Positions 41,403-51,231 of a stretch of 64,000 bases of DNA are shown here, piece by piece (the stretch's first letter is position 1; every line of letters starts with the position of its first letter). The notes beneath the pieces are model-generated. The model searched no databases, was not told the origin of the DNA, and saw only the letters and a list, made by a program, of their open reading frames with translations. Position numbers and translations under genes: made by a program. The stretch is from Alloascoidea africana (Eukaryota > Ascomycota > Alloascoideomycetes > Alloascoideales > Alloascoideaceae), in assembly GCA_030581615.1 (NCBI GenBank), contig JAKTTT010000032.1, positions 62,001-126,000 on the forward strand, written 5' to 3'.

Positions 41403-42776
41403 TCAATTACCAAGCTTTTCATTCTTGGCCTGCGGGCCGTCCGGTTCGGCCGGATCGGATACCGCCGACGCCTTTCGTTTCCGGTCGTTCTTCTCCGGGT
41501 CTGTCGTCGTCGCTCCAGCCCCAGGTCCGGAGATCCGCTCCTTTCCGGACACGCCGTCCACCGGCCGGAAATAGGGCTGGCACCGCCAGTACGGAACCGT
41601 CCGGTACCGGCCGCCCCAAGGCTGGAGTTCGCTTTCCGAAACAACGTCGCGTGTCGCAATGCCGTCCTGCTCATAGATTTTGGCAACAGCAGCCTCGACA
41701 TCGGACACAATCTCTTCCCACTGATTCCAGCCATCGGTGCTCTTCACGTTCAGGCGTCCCAGCTTGTTTCGTATGTCTGTTTCCACCTTGAAGAATTCTT
41801 TCAGCAGTCGGAAAAAATGCGATTTGGAGGCTACTCTAGAAGCTCTCCCTGGTGTGGTTTTCAGAATCTCAAGGTACTCTCGTAACAGTTTGTCCACGCG
41901 CGGGAACTGTCTATCGATGTCGTCAATATCATCAGTATTACTGGTACTGATGTTGAATATGGCTGGATTGTGCAAGTTTCCTTCTGCGGACATTACTGCG
42001 TCTGTATCTGTAACTTCAAGACATCGATCAAGATCATCCTGATAGATAATGTTCCCGTTCGCAAACATGACTGTATCTCGTGGGATATTGTCCCGTATAT
42101 ATCTGATCTTATCCCAGTCCGCCAGTCCTGTATTTTGTGCCTTCATCTCCCTCGTTCGGCCATGTACAGTAAGAAACTGGGCCCCAGCGCTTAGAACCAT
42201 TTTGGCATACTCCAAAGATTTTTCTCGCTCGTTATAAACACGTATTTTTGCAGTTACAGGGACCTTGAGATTTAGATGCAACTTGTTGATCAGACTGTGG
42301 ATGAGATCCCAATCTTCCATTAAAAATGCTCCATATTTACCCTTTCTGGCTATACCCTGGGGACAGCCCAGGTTCAAATCAACAGCATCGCACTTATTTT
42401 CCACATATTTGGCCGCCGCTAACAGTTCATCGGGGTCATTTGCACAAAACTGTACCACCAGAGGCCGATCCGTATTCGCATCTCCATCTGCTGGACCCCA
42501 GTTATCTTCACGATACTTTTCACTTGTCCCGAATAAACGGGCATGGAACATGGGTGTATAGCACAAATCCGCTCCATATCTTCTCGATAGAAGCCGCCAG
42601 GCGAGTTCGGACTGGTCCACCATCGGCGCCACTATCCTTTTCGGTGACCCCATTGCTTCGTATAGCTGCCGTCCAGTCATCTTTCCTTCTTCGTGTGTCG
42701 TGGTCTTTGACTCATTCGTCTCTAGTGATGTCGTTTTGTTGGCAGAAGGCGAGATTGTTTCCTGAGCCTGAGTCAT
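41403..42776 (-). CDS. DUS1: tRNA-dihydrouridine synthase Dus1
   Basis: FMN/NADPH-dependent enzyme that reduces uridine 16/17 in the tRNA D-loop. The TIM-barrel blocks are clear: RIVAPMVDQSELAWRLLSRR, VVQFCANDPDELL, the catalytic-Cys block VDLNLGCPQGIARKGKYGAF (Cys in NLGCPQ) and FLTVHGRTREMK. The frame is open upstream to 42842, but that codon is GTG; the first ATG is 42776, giving 457 residues. A basic upstream stretch (RIIQKFNRFRVNHW) would look like a mitochondrial presequence only if a non-ATG start were used. The last 230 bases of the gene (C-terminal tail) are much more GC-rich than the rest and code for a Glu/Lys/Arg/Gly-rich tail. ENT3 follows downstream on the same strand, about 120 bases away. 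Confidence 0.94.
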   Translation of the reverse strand: MTQAQETISPSANKTTSLETNESKTTTHEEGKMTGRQLYEAMGSPKRIVAPMVDQSELAWRLLSRRYGADLCYTPMFHARLFGTSEKYREDNWGPADGDANTDRPLVVQFCANDPDELLAAAKYVENKCDAVDLNLGCPQGIARKGKYGAFLMEDWDLIHSLINKLHLNLKVPVTAKIRVYNEREKSLEYAKMVLSAGAQFLTVHGRTREMKAQNTGLADWDKIRYIRDNIPRDTVMFANGNIIYQDDLDRCLEVTDTDAVMSAEGNLHNPAIFNISTSNTDDIDDIDRQFPRVDKLLREYLEILKTTPGRASRVASKSHFFRLLKEFFKVETDIRNKLGRLNVKSTDGWNQWEEIVSDVEAAVAKIYEQDGIATRDVVSESELQPWGGRYRTVPYWRCQPYFRPVDGVSGKERISGPGAGATTTDPEKNDRKRKASAVSDPAEPDGPQAKNEKLGN

Positions 42777-43463
42777 TCTGGAGATTGCGTCGGACCAGTG
42801 ATTAACCCGGAATCTATTAAACTTTTGTATTATTCGAATCACAGTAGATACACGAGAAATATGGTATTAGGTGGGTAGTGGTTGCGCTTGTCGATATCTT
42901 TTCCAGTTTTTGAGATTTCAGTTTTTTTTTTTTTTTCAGATGAAGTTTATGGAACTTGCACACCCGTAAAGTGACCCGGATCCAGGACCCGGTAGCGATT
43001 TCAAGCTTCTTTCTGATTGAACAATTTACTTTAACAAGTATCCTAAGACAAATAAATGTTTTAGTTAAGATTATTTCTTGAAGAGACTTCTTTAATATCA
43101 AATTTTATTTTTCTTTTCTTTTTGTTAATAAAATCCTAATATATATGGTTCGTGTTTTTGCATACTCTTTGCTATAAACTGCTTGTTTATCTTCCTCTTT
43201 TTGTGCAACTTTTCTTAAACCCACTGAGATGAAAATCGAAAAAAAAAATACTACAACTATAACGGAAAAAAAAAAGGATTAATGGACACCATAAAAAGAG
43301 AACTTTACTGTTCTTGTCATTGTTTTCACCCCATTAGATACAAAAACCTACTACAAAGATAAAAAGAAAAAAAAAGCTAAACAAACACTCTCAGATAACT
43401 CAAAGGAAAATAAATAAAGCAGGTTTTGCTTAATAAATACAAAGTACAGAGAAAAAGTAATGC
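42777..43463. other. Intergenic region, DUS1 promoter and zinc-finger gene 3' end
   Basis: AT-rich, with a T-run of 13 near 42920 and A-runs near 43240-43270 and 43360-43375. No gene seen. Confidence 0.5.
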
Positions 43464-46269
43464 TCAATTCGTGGTAGATATATGGGCGAGTCTTTCTCTT
43501 AAACCAAGAGCCAAGTATTTGCTACAAGGCCAGACATAGCATTGTGATATTATGCGAGCGGATAGTTCAAGAGTGACTTTGGAAAGTCTGCACTTTGAAA
43601 TGATTTGGACCAAATGTGCCTTGTCATAACCGTTTTCAAGCGACAATTTTTCCATCCTTTTGGAAAGAGGAATGTTTGAATCTGGAAATTCTGCAAATGC
43701 TGAAACTGTGGGCATGCCATTGTTTATTTGTGGTTGAAGTTCGGTGAAAAAAGAGTCCACCCTTCGTAACAGTTTTTCAACTCTTATCCACAACAATCTA
43801 TCCTCATTTGTGACCGGGTCATAATTCTTTTGAATAGAGCATCCATAGGCAAGACACTTTGTTTCCAACCTGTTTAAATATTCACTCAAAACAAGTCCTC
43901 CATCGAAAAGACATTGGATGAAATGTATAAACATGTTTTGCGCAGTCTGCTCAAGACTCCCCTTTGTAGCAGTTTTCTCCCAGAGAGAAATAATGTTCGC
44001 AGCATGGGATGCAGCATCTCTTAATCCTACAAACTTGACAACCCGATTTTTAAAAGCTTGGTCCAAATGTCTTTGTTGTGATTGATATTCGTATTTTTCT
44101 ATTGGTACTGTAGTCATGTTGAATTCATCCAGTACATCTATTGCCAAATTCATTTGTTGAAAGTCTCTAATCCAGAGATTTGCCTTGATTTTGGAGATAT
44201 CGCTGTTAAGTCTAATTTGGAAAAGCGAAACCAGTGGAATAAAATCTTTCAGTAAAGTTTGTTTACCTGCAGCATCTTCACCACCTGGGGGCATAATCTG
44301 GAAAGACCAGAGCGATTCCCAAGCAGAAATCTCTCTTTCTGTCCTTTCCTTAACCGTTGTGAACCAATCCAAGTTTTTACCATTTATATCGTAAAGGTTT
44401 GTTGGGGCCTGTTCTTTCTTTACACATGCTCGATATATTCTCTCGTGAATCGCATAGACCAAAGAGAGATGAGCAAATGGTGAATGCATGGTCATCATAG
44501 CACGCATCGTGGCATTGTCGTGTACAAAAGGAGCAGGATCCGTCAAGTATCTCAGTTTCAGTTGGAAATCACCACCGTTATAAATCTGATTTAGCCCATC
44601 ATCTCTTTCCATTCTTTGATCAATTATAGAATTCCACCATTTGCTACCTGATTCCAACCTCCATAGATGCTCATCACTAGGACATCCACAAGTGATTTCG
44701 TTCTCTGCAATTGCAGGAGGGATGTTGAAAAAAGTGGAAAGAAAACAACTCGTTATATATACCGCATGTTGTGTTCGTATCCTCGATTGTGCATAGATAA
44801 AGTATTTCCAAAGATCTTCACTACTGGCGTTTGTAAAGACAGGAGGTTGGAACGAATCTCCGGGAGGCAGATGTAATCCAGCAGATTTGGCCAAGGAAAC
44901 AAGCGCAATCGATTGACGAACGGCAATGTTTGCAACTAGGGCATCTTCTGAGAACAATCCGTAAAAAACGGATAAAACCAGACACTGAACAAGCCAAAGC
45001 GGCGTTACCTCATTGATTCCAGTTTGTTCGATTCGATTTTTCCGAAGCTCCAGGTATACATGGACACATCGTCTAGAGACCTCAAACATTTGCGAAGCGG
45101 ATTCTTGGTCCAAAAGGTATAGAGCACCTATTGCACCAAGAGACAGTGCCAGAGGTGAATTTTCCTCGTTAAAAGAAAGCGTGGGATAATGTATAAAGGG
45201 GAGGTGTTTGTCAAAGTGCTCAAAGTAGGCATCCACAAACCTGTTCATGTCCTCCGTACAAAGGAGATTAACAGGAGGGGATTGACTAAAAGAGGGATAA
45301 TTGGTCAAAGTATTTTTAATCGTGTCTCTAACTGCGTGAGAAACCAAATGCATAGGCACTCGCTTTCGTGGTTTTTGTTGTGTAGGAGAGGTTTGCCTAC
45401 TGTTTGTGGATGTGGGCGATGTGAACGACAGAGGTGAGGGAACATATGACTGGATATTGGAAAAAGCATTCATGTTTATTCCACCAGTAGTGCCAGAAGA
45501 AGTTGTTGGCGCACTATTTGTGGTTCGGAGAGTGCCCTTGGCAATTTGATCTCCAGTAACAGTGCCATCCAGTAAGGATTGGGGGGAAATCGGTCCCTCC
45601 GATATGCCTTCAAAAGTGCTGGACACAAGGGATCCACTTCGATGGGCATCGCCGTATTCCGATCCGGAGTTATTCTGAGCCTGTGGGGGGTCTTTCGGGG
45701 GAGATAGACCAAATGCAGAAGACTTTCTTTGGTGTTTCCGCTTGGGTTGTTCCTGAGGAAGAGGGTCTTCTGGACTTTTCAACAGAGCTGGATTAATGAA
45801 CCATGAGTCGCCTTTGCCATTTTTATTATTACTATTATTGTTACTGTCATTGATTTTCGTATGGTTGTTGTCGTTGTTGTCAACTTTGTTTGTGCTTTTA
45901 TTACTCGAATCTGGCGGACTAAGGTCGAATCCGGCGCCGCCTCCCCCCAAAGTGACGAGCTCATCCATCTGATGTTGAAGATAACCGGGGCCCGGGTTTC
46001 TAGTTAGAAGATCCAGGTGTTCCTCCAACCCGCTCAGCATATTTACGTCCACATTTTCGAGATCACCATCAAGATTGAAACCGTCCGATCCAAAGTCCAA
46101 ATCAAACGACATTGGATGGAGCTGAGGGGTAGAAAACCCAACTTGTCGAGGAACTTCCAATCTGTTTTGGTGGATGCTCAGAGCTTCCTTATTGTTGAGG
46201 TACGAGGTTGCAGAGGCAGCAGAAAAGGAGGCATGTCTGCTTCGTGCCAGAGCTGGCAGATTTGCATCA

Positions 46270-46310
<41 letters not shown>

Positions 46311-46462
46311 CTGATATTGAGGTTGAGGTTGCGGTGGTTCTGGAAATGGCATTGTGGATACGTATTGAATAGGGATTTGGGAAAACATTTGGTTTGGAGC
46401 GTCTGGTCCTCGATTGTGTAGTATTGGCGGTATGAAACCATGTCTATACTGATGCTCATTTT

Positions 46463-46505
<43 letters not shown>

Positions 46506-47264
46506 TTGGTCCAGGTGTTGCTGGTGATGGGAATCACTCGGGGCGCCAGGTACAAAGCCGTTGTCAAAATGCTGGTGATGTTCTCCTATTAGACTCAGGT
46601 CGGTATCGGGGAATAGAGTTGAAAATATAGCCTGATGGTGGTTTTCTGTATTCCCATTTATAGAACTATTGTGTGCGGTATCAAAAGTTTTGAGAGTAGA
46701 AGGCTGAGACAAGGTCAACCGCGCGGCAGATGGATCAGGAAAGCCCATGAGTGGTTCAGGAGGTTTCTGCTGCTGTTGAGGAGGAGGAGGATTAGTACTG
46801 TTTGCATCTGGCTTCGCGGTAGCTGCCTTGTCAGCATTCTTTTTCGTTCGCCGACGAGAAACTGGGTATATTGCATGGAGCTTTTGCTGATGACGGAGAA
46901 GCAGGTCTCTTCGAGCAAAGCATCGTCCACATGTTGGACACTGGAAAGGTTTTTCATTTGTATGGGATCTCAAATGTCTCTTTAGATGTTCTAGTCTTGC
47001 AAAGCCACGGGTACAAATGTGACAAACATGGGGTCGAGGTTTGTCAGTTTTGATTTGTGTTGCCTTCTTTGGGATTGGTTGGATTCCTACGGAAGGACGT
47101 ACATCTCCCTCTGTGGTAGCCGAAGGGGAGGGACCATTGGTTGTCGCTGGAGGAGAAGCAGAGGTGGAGGTTGATGAAGAGGACGTTGTAGACGATAAAC
47201 CAGCAGCGGACGAGGACGGCGATGTGGAAGAGGGTGCTTCAGAGGTCTGTGTTGAGAGCGCCAT
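43464..47264 (-). CDS. C2H2 zinc-finger transcription factor with fungal regulatory domain and polyglutamine tracts
   Basis: A 1266-residue sequence-specific regulator. Two adjacent C2H2 fingers lie near residues 75-135 ([20 protein letters not shown] and [20 protein letters not shown], linked by HTNEKPF), in the Adr1/Msn-like style. A long disordered region follows with at least two poly-Gln tracts of 12-18 residues (around 46260-46310 and 46460-46520) and Asn-rich runs. The C-terminal half is a fungal-specific transcription factor domain ([19 protein letters not shown], then [16 protein letters not shown]). This C2H2 plus Fungal_trans combination is known from Adr1-like and related regulators of carbon metabolism; the target genes are not shown here. 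The annotated start is the ATG at 47264, since the frame upstream lacks a better one. Upstream lies 2.7 kb without a gene. Confidence 0.88.
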
Positions 47265-49959
47265 ATGCAATGGGGGGCTTGACTTGAAAAAAAAAGGAAG
47301 ATTGGGCGATGAGACAGAATATATTTTTGAGTAGAATTGAGATCAAGGGTAGAGAGGATCCTAGTCTAGTCCTGTCAGCTTTCGAGCCAATTCAATAAAT
47401 AAGAGGTGATGATGATTGCAACAGGAAAAGCAGGTGATGGGATATCTGGATAGAAGCAACTCTCGAGTCTGAGTCTGTCGTCATATAATGACAAGAAGAG
47501 AGAGGAAAAGATGAACACGGACACAAACAGAAGAAGTACGAAAGAAAGGAGAGGATGAAAAACACAAAAGAAGAAAAAACACAGAAATAGATTACAAGAA
47601 TCAGACCAAGACCAATTTGGTTTGAAAGAACTTGGCTGGACTGGGCCTTTTCTTTAAATTTTTTTTTTTTTTTGTAGGTGCTTGTAATGCAGACAGACAA
47701 GTACAACCACGCAGGCGGGATCAACAAACTGATAGAGATGACGCAAAATCCCAAGCGAAACAGCCAGAGAAAAATAGTTTGTGGGAAGAAGAGAGAGATG
47801 AGGACAAGACTGGATGAGTTTGTTGTGTCTTGACGTGTTCGCGGGTTGGTGTTTGTGGTTTTTGTCCAGCGAAAATGGGTCTCGGACTGGTGAAAGAAGG
47901 AGAAAGCAGGGAACAGGAAAAGCAAATCCGGGGGTGTTGAGTTGCTAACAGCCCAAAAAAAAAAGGAAAATGGCCCAAATAAAGGGAAGTGAGAGCAGGT
48001 GCATGCGGACGCCGCTCCAGTTATGCTGCCCGAGTGCGTTTTTCTGGACACAAGCATTTCGGGCAGGGCCTTCGGATTATCTCTCCGGTTCTTGGAGTCG
48101 CCAAAGAAGCTTTTTTTTCTCATGATAACGGAGGCCTCACTACGCTGGCGCGACGGACTGCCAGCGAACGAACGGAACAAACAGAGGCAAGGCGTATCAG
48201 TTGCCGCTTTCCGCGCTCGTTTTTGTTTCGTGGGAATCCATGGAATCCATGATCATCCAATCTGTACGTTACAATTACAAATGTCGAATGTAATGGAGGT
48301 GTAGCTGAGCTGTGCTGGAAACTAGCAGGAAGCCATGGACTGGCAACTGGCTGGTGGGCGGCGTCCTGCCAGCGGGCCCACGCCAAATGCAACGCAGTAG
48401 CAATAGCAAAAGCACAGGCAAAAAGCACAAGTGCAAGCAGAGGCAAGATCAAAGGAAAAGGGAAAGGGAAAGGATAGAGGTCCCGGGACTAAATCAAACG
48501 AGATGCTCGGGACATGATCGTGATATCTTTCAATTTTTTTTTTTCCACTTTTATCGCTTTTTCGCGGGAGGCGCCCGGCCCAAATAAATCGCAGTTAGGT
48601 ATTATAATATACGCACGATGCTGTACCCCGGATTTATGGTGTTGTTTAACCTTATTTTCTTTCATCATCCAGGTCCGCAGGCGCGGGCGCTGATTGGCCC
48701 ATGCGGTATAGCTGCATGTTTTTGGAGTGCGGCAGATCTCAGCAGGATACGTAATTATTGGGAAACAGGCTTTTTCGGGGCAGAGGCCCACTTTTCGTTT
48801 TTCTCGTGGGCAATTTTGCCGCTCCTGGACAGATTTCTGGTCTCTCGGACACCATTTTGGCGCGTGAACGGCGTCTCTGGCGCTGTTTGGGCAGGTCTGG
48901 GAACTTCGAGCCTCGGCTTTGCAGGCGTTGCTGCCCAGGCCAAGCCAGCTTAACCTAGACCAGCCCTTCTTGCCCAGTCCTTTCCACTCCAGTCAAGCCC
49001 AGCATTGACCTGGGAAGACAATCTCTTTCGTAACTGTAGACCCTGTGCCGCGAGGTTGGCGGCAATGCCCGACAGATCGCCCAAAACGTAAATCGTTTAA
49101 GCTTTTGTGCTTTGGCAAGGGAGCTCGCCGCCGATTGTGTGAATCAATGTCTTACCAGGCATGCTGGGGAGTGTCCTTCAACCCAAATCCAAGACTCAGA
49201 TTCAGATTCGGACTCGGCCCCAGGCTCAGGCTCAGGCTCAGGCTCAGACTTGGACTCAGACGGACTCAGTTCAGGACTCGGCAATCTCCATCCCATATAT
49301 CTATCTCCATTCATCCGTCCCTAGGCTTGCCTTACCAGAGCATCATTCAGTTAAATAAATGTCTTTGATTTATTGCTAATATTTGAAAAACTCAAACCCT
49401 ACTTCTTCCAAACTTGGATGACAAGTTTTTTTATTATCATGATTGGTCCGTTTTTGGATCAACGCAAAGCAAAAGCAAAAACAAAAGTGAAAGTGAAAAG
49501 TTGCCGAACCTGGATCTACAAGCATACACAGCCAGTGCCATGTTAATTTTTTTTTTCTTTTTTTTTTTCTTCTTTCACTTTTCGGTCCTCATGCTCATAA
49601 TGTACACACATTACTTCAGGTTCGCTGCGTCCTGTGCACTGGTTTCGGTTTGATTAATTACAGAGAGAACAGCTATCACAAAAAATTATTTATATGTTGA
49701 ATACTTAAACCTTTTACTTGCTTCCTTACTTGCAAATGAATTTGAAAATGAAAATGATAATGATTCCCATACATAATACCCTAATAAAAGACCAGAAAAA
49801 CAAATCCACATACCCGTTATTATCCGTTATGGGCGACGTATGAAAAAAAAAGAGCGAACGTTGAAAATAGCTATCAACTGTTCAATTATGCAAATGAACC
49901 GTCACAGAAATCCCAAACAATTCATATCTGGAAGAAAAAAATATTAGACGTAATAGTCC
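47265..49959. other. 2.7-kb upstream region of the zinc-finger gene
   Basis: No supported gene. It is the only promoter space for the zinc-finger gene, since the next gene upstream is on the same strand and ends at 49960. Several short ATG frames occur in the proximal 700 bases on the minus strand (for example 47392-48180 is open but composed of Phe/Ser-rich low complexity). A moderately GC-rich part (48330-49270) carries simple repeats. Confidence 0.5.
49191..49280 (+). repeat. Degenerate hexanucleotide repeat (GGCTCA/GACTCA)
   Basis: About 90 bases built from GACTCA, GATTCA and GGCTCA units, four GGCTCA units being perfect in a row near 49222-49245. In one frame it would code Ser-Asp/Ser-Gly repeats, but the surrounding frame is short and unsupported, so it is read as a microsatellite. 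Confidence 0.6.
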
Positions 49960-50841
49960 TCACAATCCCAAAACTTCCCGATGCTTCCATTGCTTATACT
50001 TGTCATAATCAAACATATCCCGAGTCTCGTTGTTGTCTTGCTCGTCTCTAGCAACATGTGTGGTGGAATTAGAACCAATTGATCGAGATGGAATGCTCCA
50101 ATACATGTAATCATGACTGTCTCTCCTATCAATGGATGGAGACCAACTAGAACTGTATCCTGTAGTTGAGTATTTTCTTCTTGCCCCATCACATCCTTCA
50201 AAATACCCACTTGGTTCTTTGCTTAGATTCAACCTTCCGTATTGGTTTCCTAACCTTGATGATGAGGTCTCCCCCACATGCGGCTGTTGCGAATGAAACA
50301 TTGTAAGAGGTGAATTGGGCTCTGAGTTTTTCCTTGCTTTAGAACTGGACTGGTTCACAGCCCAGTTGTAATCCAGTCCTCCAAACTCGCCGCTAAAAGA
50401 TCCATGTGTTTCTCCCGATAAGGTAGCATTTTGTCCAGCGCTAAGCCCTAGTGATCGATTTGATTCTGTATCCAATGGATGCGACAACTCCTCTGGTAAA
50501 CCTCGACTGTCAACTGTTTGTTTCTGAACAAGGTGATGATGATCCTGTAGGCTGGAAGCCCTTCTCCCTAATCGGCTTCCCACATTTTCCACGCTGTCAT
50601 CCATCCTCTTCCCAATATCATCATCCTCTGCTCCTTGTTTCCGATACAACTCTCTCAATTCGTCTTCATAATTTGAAGACCTTTTCCGTGGTTGGTCCAA
50701 TTGGAAAGAACCGGTTCTGTTTCTAGGAATGTTTTCAATAGACAAGGGGGTTTTAACCGGTTCTGGAGGTATTGATGAAACTTGAAGCGTTCCCGAATTG
50801 CTCGCTTCTCTCTTATCGCAATCTTTACTACTTTCTTTCAT
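49960..50841 (-). CDS. Hypothetical disordered protein
   Basis: A 293-residue protein that I do not recognise. It is Ser/Asn/Arg/Asp-rich with no membrane segment, signal peptide or visible fold. Short possibly ordered elements are YEDELRELYRKQGAEDDDI (a helix, about 58-76) and the C-terminal DMFDYDKYKQWKHREVLGL, a Tyr/Trp-rich helix that could be a binding motif. Several RxxS sites would suit basophilic kinases. The ATG context and a frame free of stops for 880 bases support a real gene. It lies just downstream of the coiled-coil gene on the same strand; both may be rapidly evolving cytoskeletal or signalling proteins, which is only a guess. Confidence 0.6.
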   Translation of the reverse strand: MKESSKDCDKREASNSGTLQVSSIPPEPVKTPLSIENIPRNRTGSFQLDQPRKRSSNYEDELRELYRKQGAEDDDIGKRMDDSVENVGSRLGRRASSLQDHHHLVQKQTVDSRGLPEELSHPLDTESNRSLGLSAGQNATLSGETHGSFSGEFGGLDYNWAVNQSSSKARKNSEPNSPLTMFHSQQPHVGETSSSRLGNQYGRLNLSKEPSGYFEGCDGARRKYSTTGYSSSWSPSIDRRDSHDYMYWSIPSRSIGSNSTTHVARDEQDNNETRDMFDYDKYKQWKHREVLGL

Positions 50842-51231
50842 GATGATAAATTAATCCAAAGTGAGAGATTTATGCAAAAACAAAAAATGGCATTGAAAAG
50901 AAAAATTAATTTGTGAAAAAGAAAATCTGAAGTTGCGAAAACTCCGCTGATGACTTTATTTATAATCTGTGTTGAAACGTGTATCTATCGGGTGATTTGT
51001 CGAGTCTCTTCAACGTATGTGACACTTGATGAACCGGTGACTTTCCCACGCTTGCTTTTCAATTTTCATTGGCCAATGAATCACGCGACCGGTACGAAAA
51101 AGAATGAAAGAGAAGCAAGATGAGATGATGATGAAATTTTTAATCTTGGGTTATCTTTATGTCCGCGGTGTTACTTTACTGCTATGAAAATCTGAGAGCA
51201 ATGTATTATTGTATGAAAGCAGACATGTATT
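50842..51231. other. Intergenic region between two uncharacterised genes
   Basis: About 390 bases, AT-rich promoter-like sequence. Nothing else seen. Confidence 0.5.

Noticed and set aside
47392-48180. 262-codon minus-strand frame upstream of the zinc-finger gene
   Set aside because: Phe/Ser/Leu-rich low complexity from pyrimidine-rich leader DNA; no domain and no conserved motif.
48618-48953. 111-codon plus-strand frame in the zinc-finger upstream region
   Set aside because: Lies in a locally GC-rich part with overlapping frames on both strands; hydrophobic by composition only.
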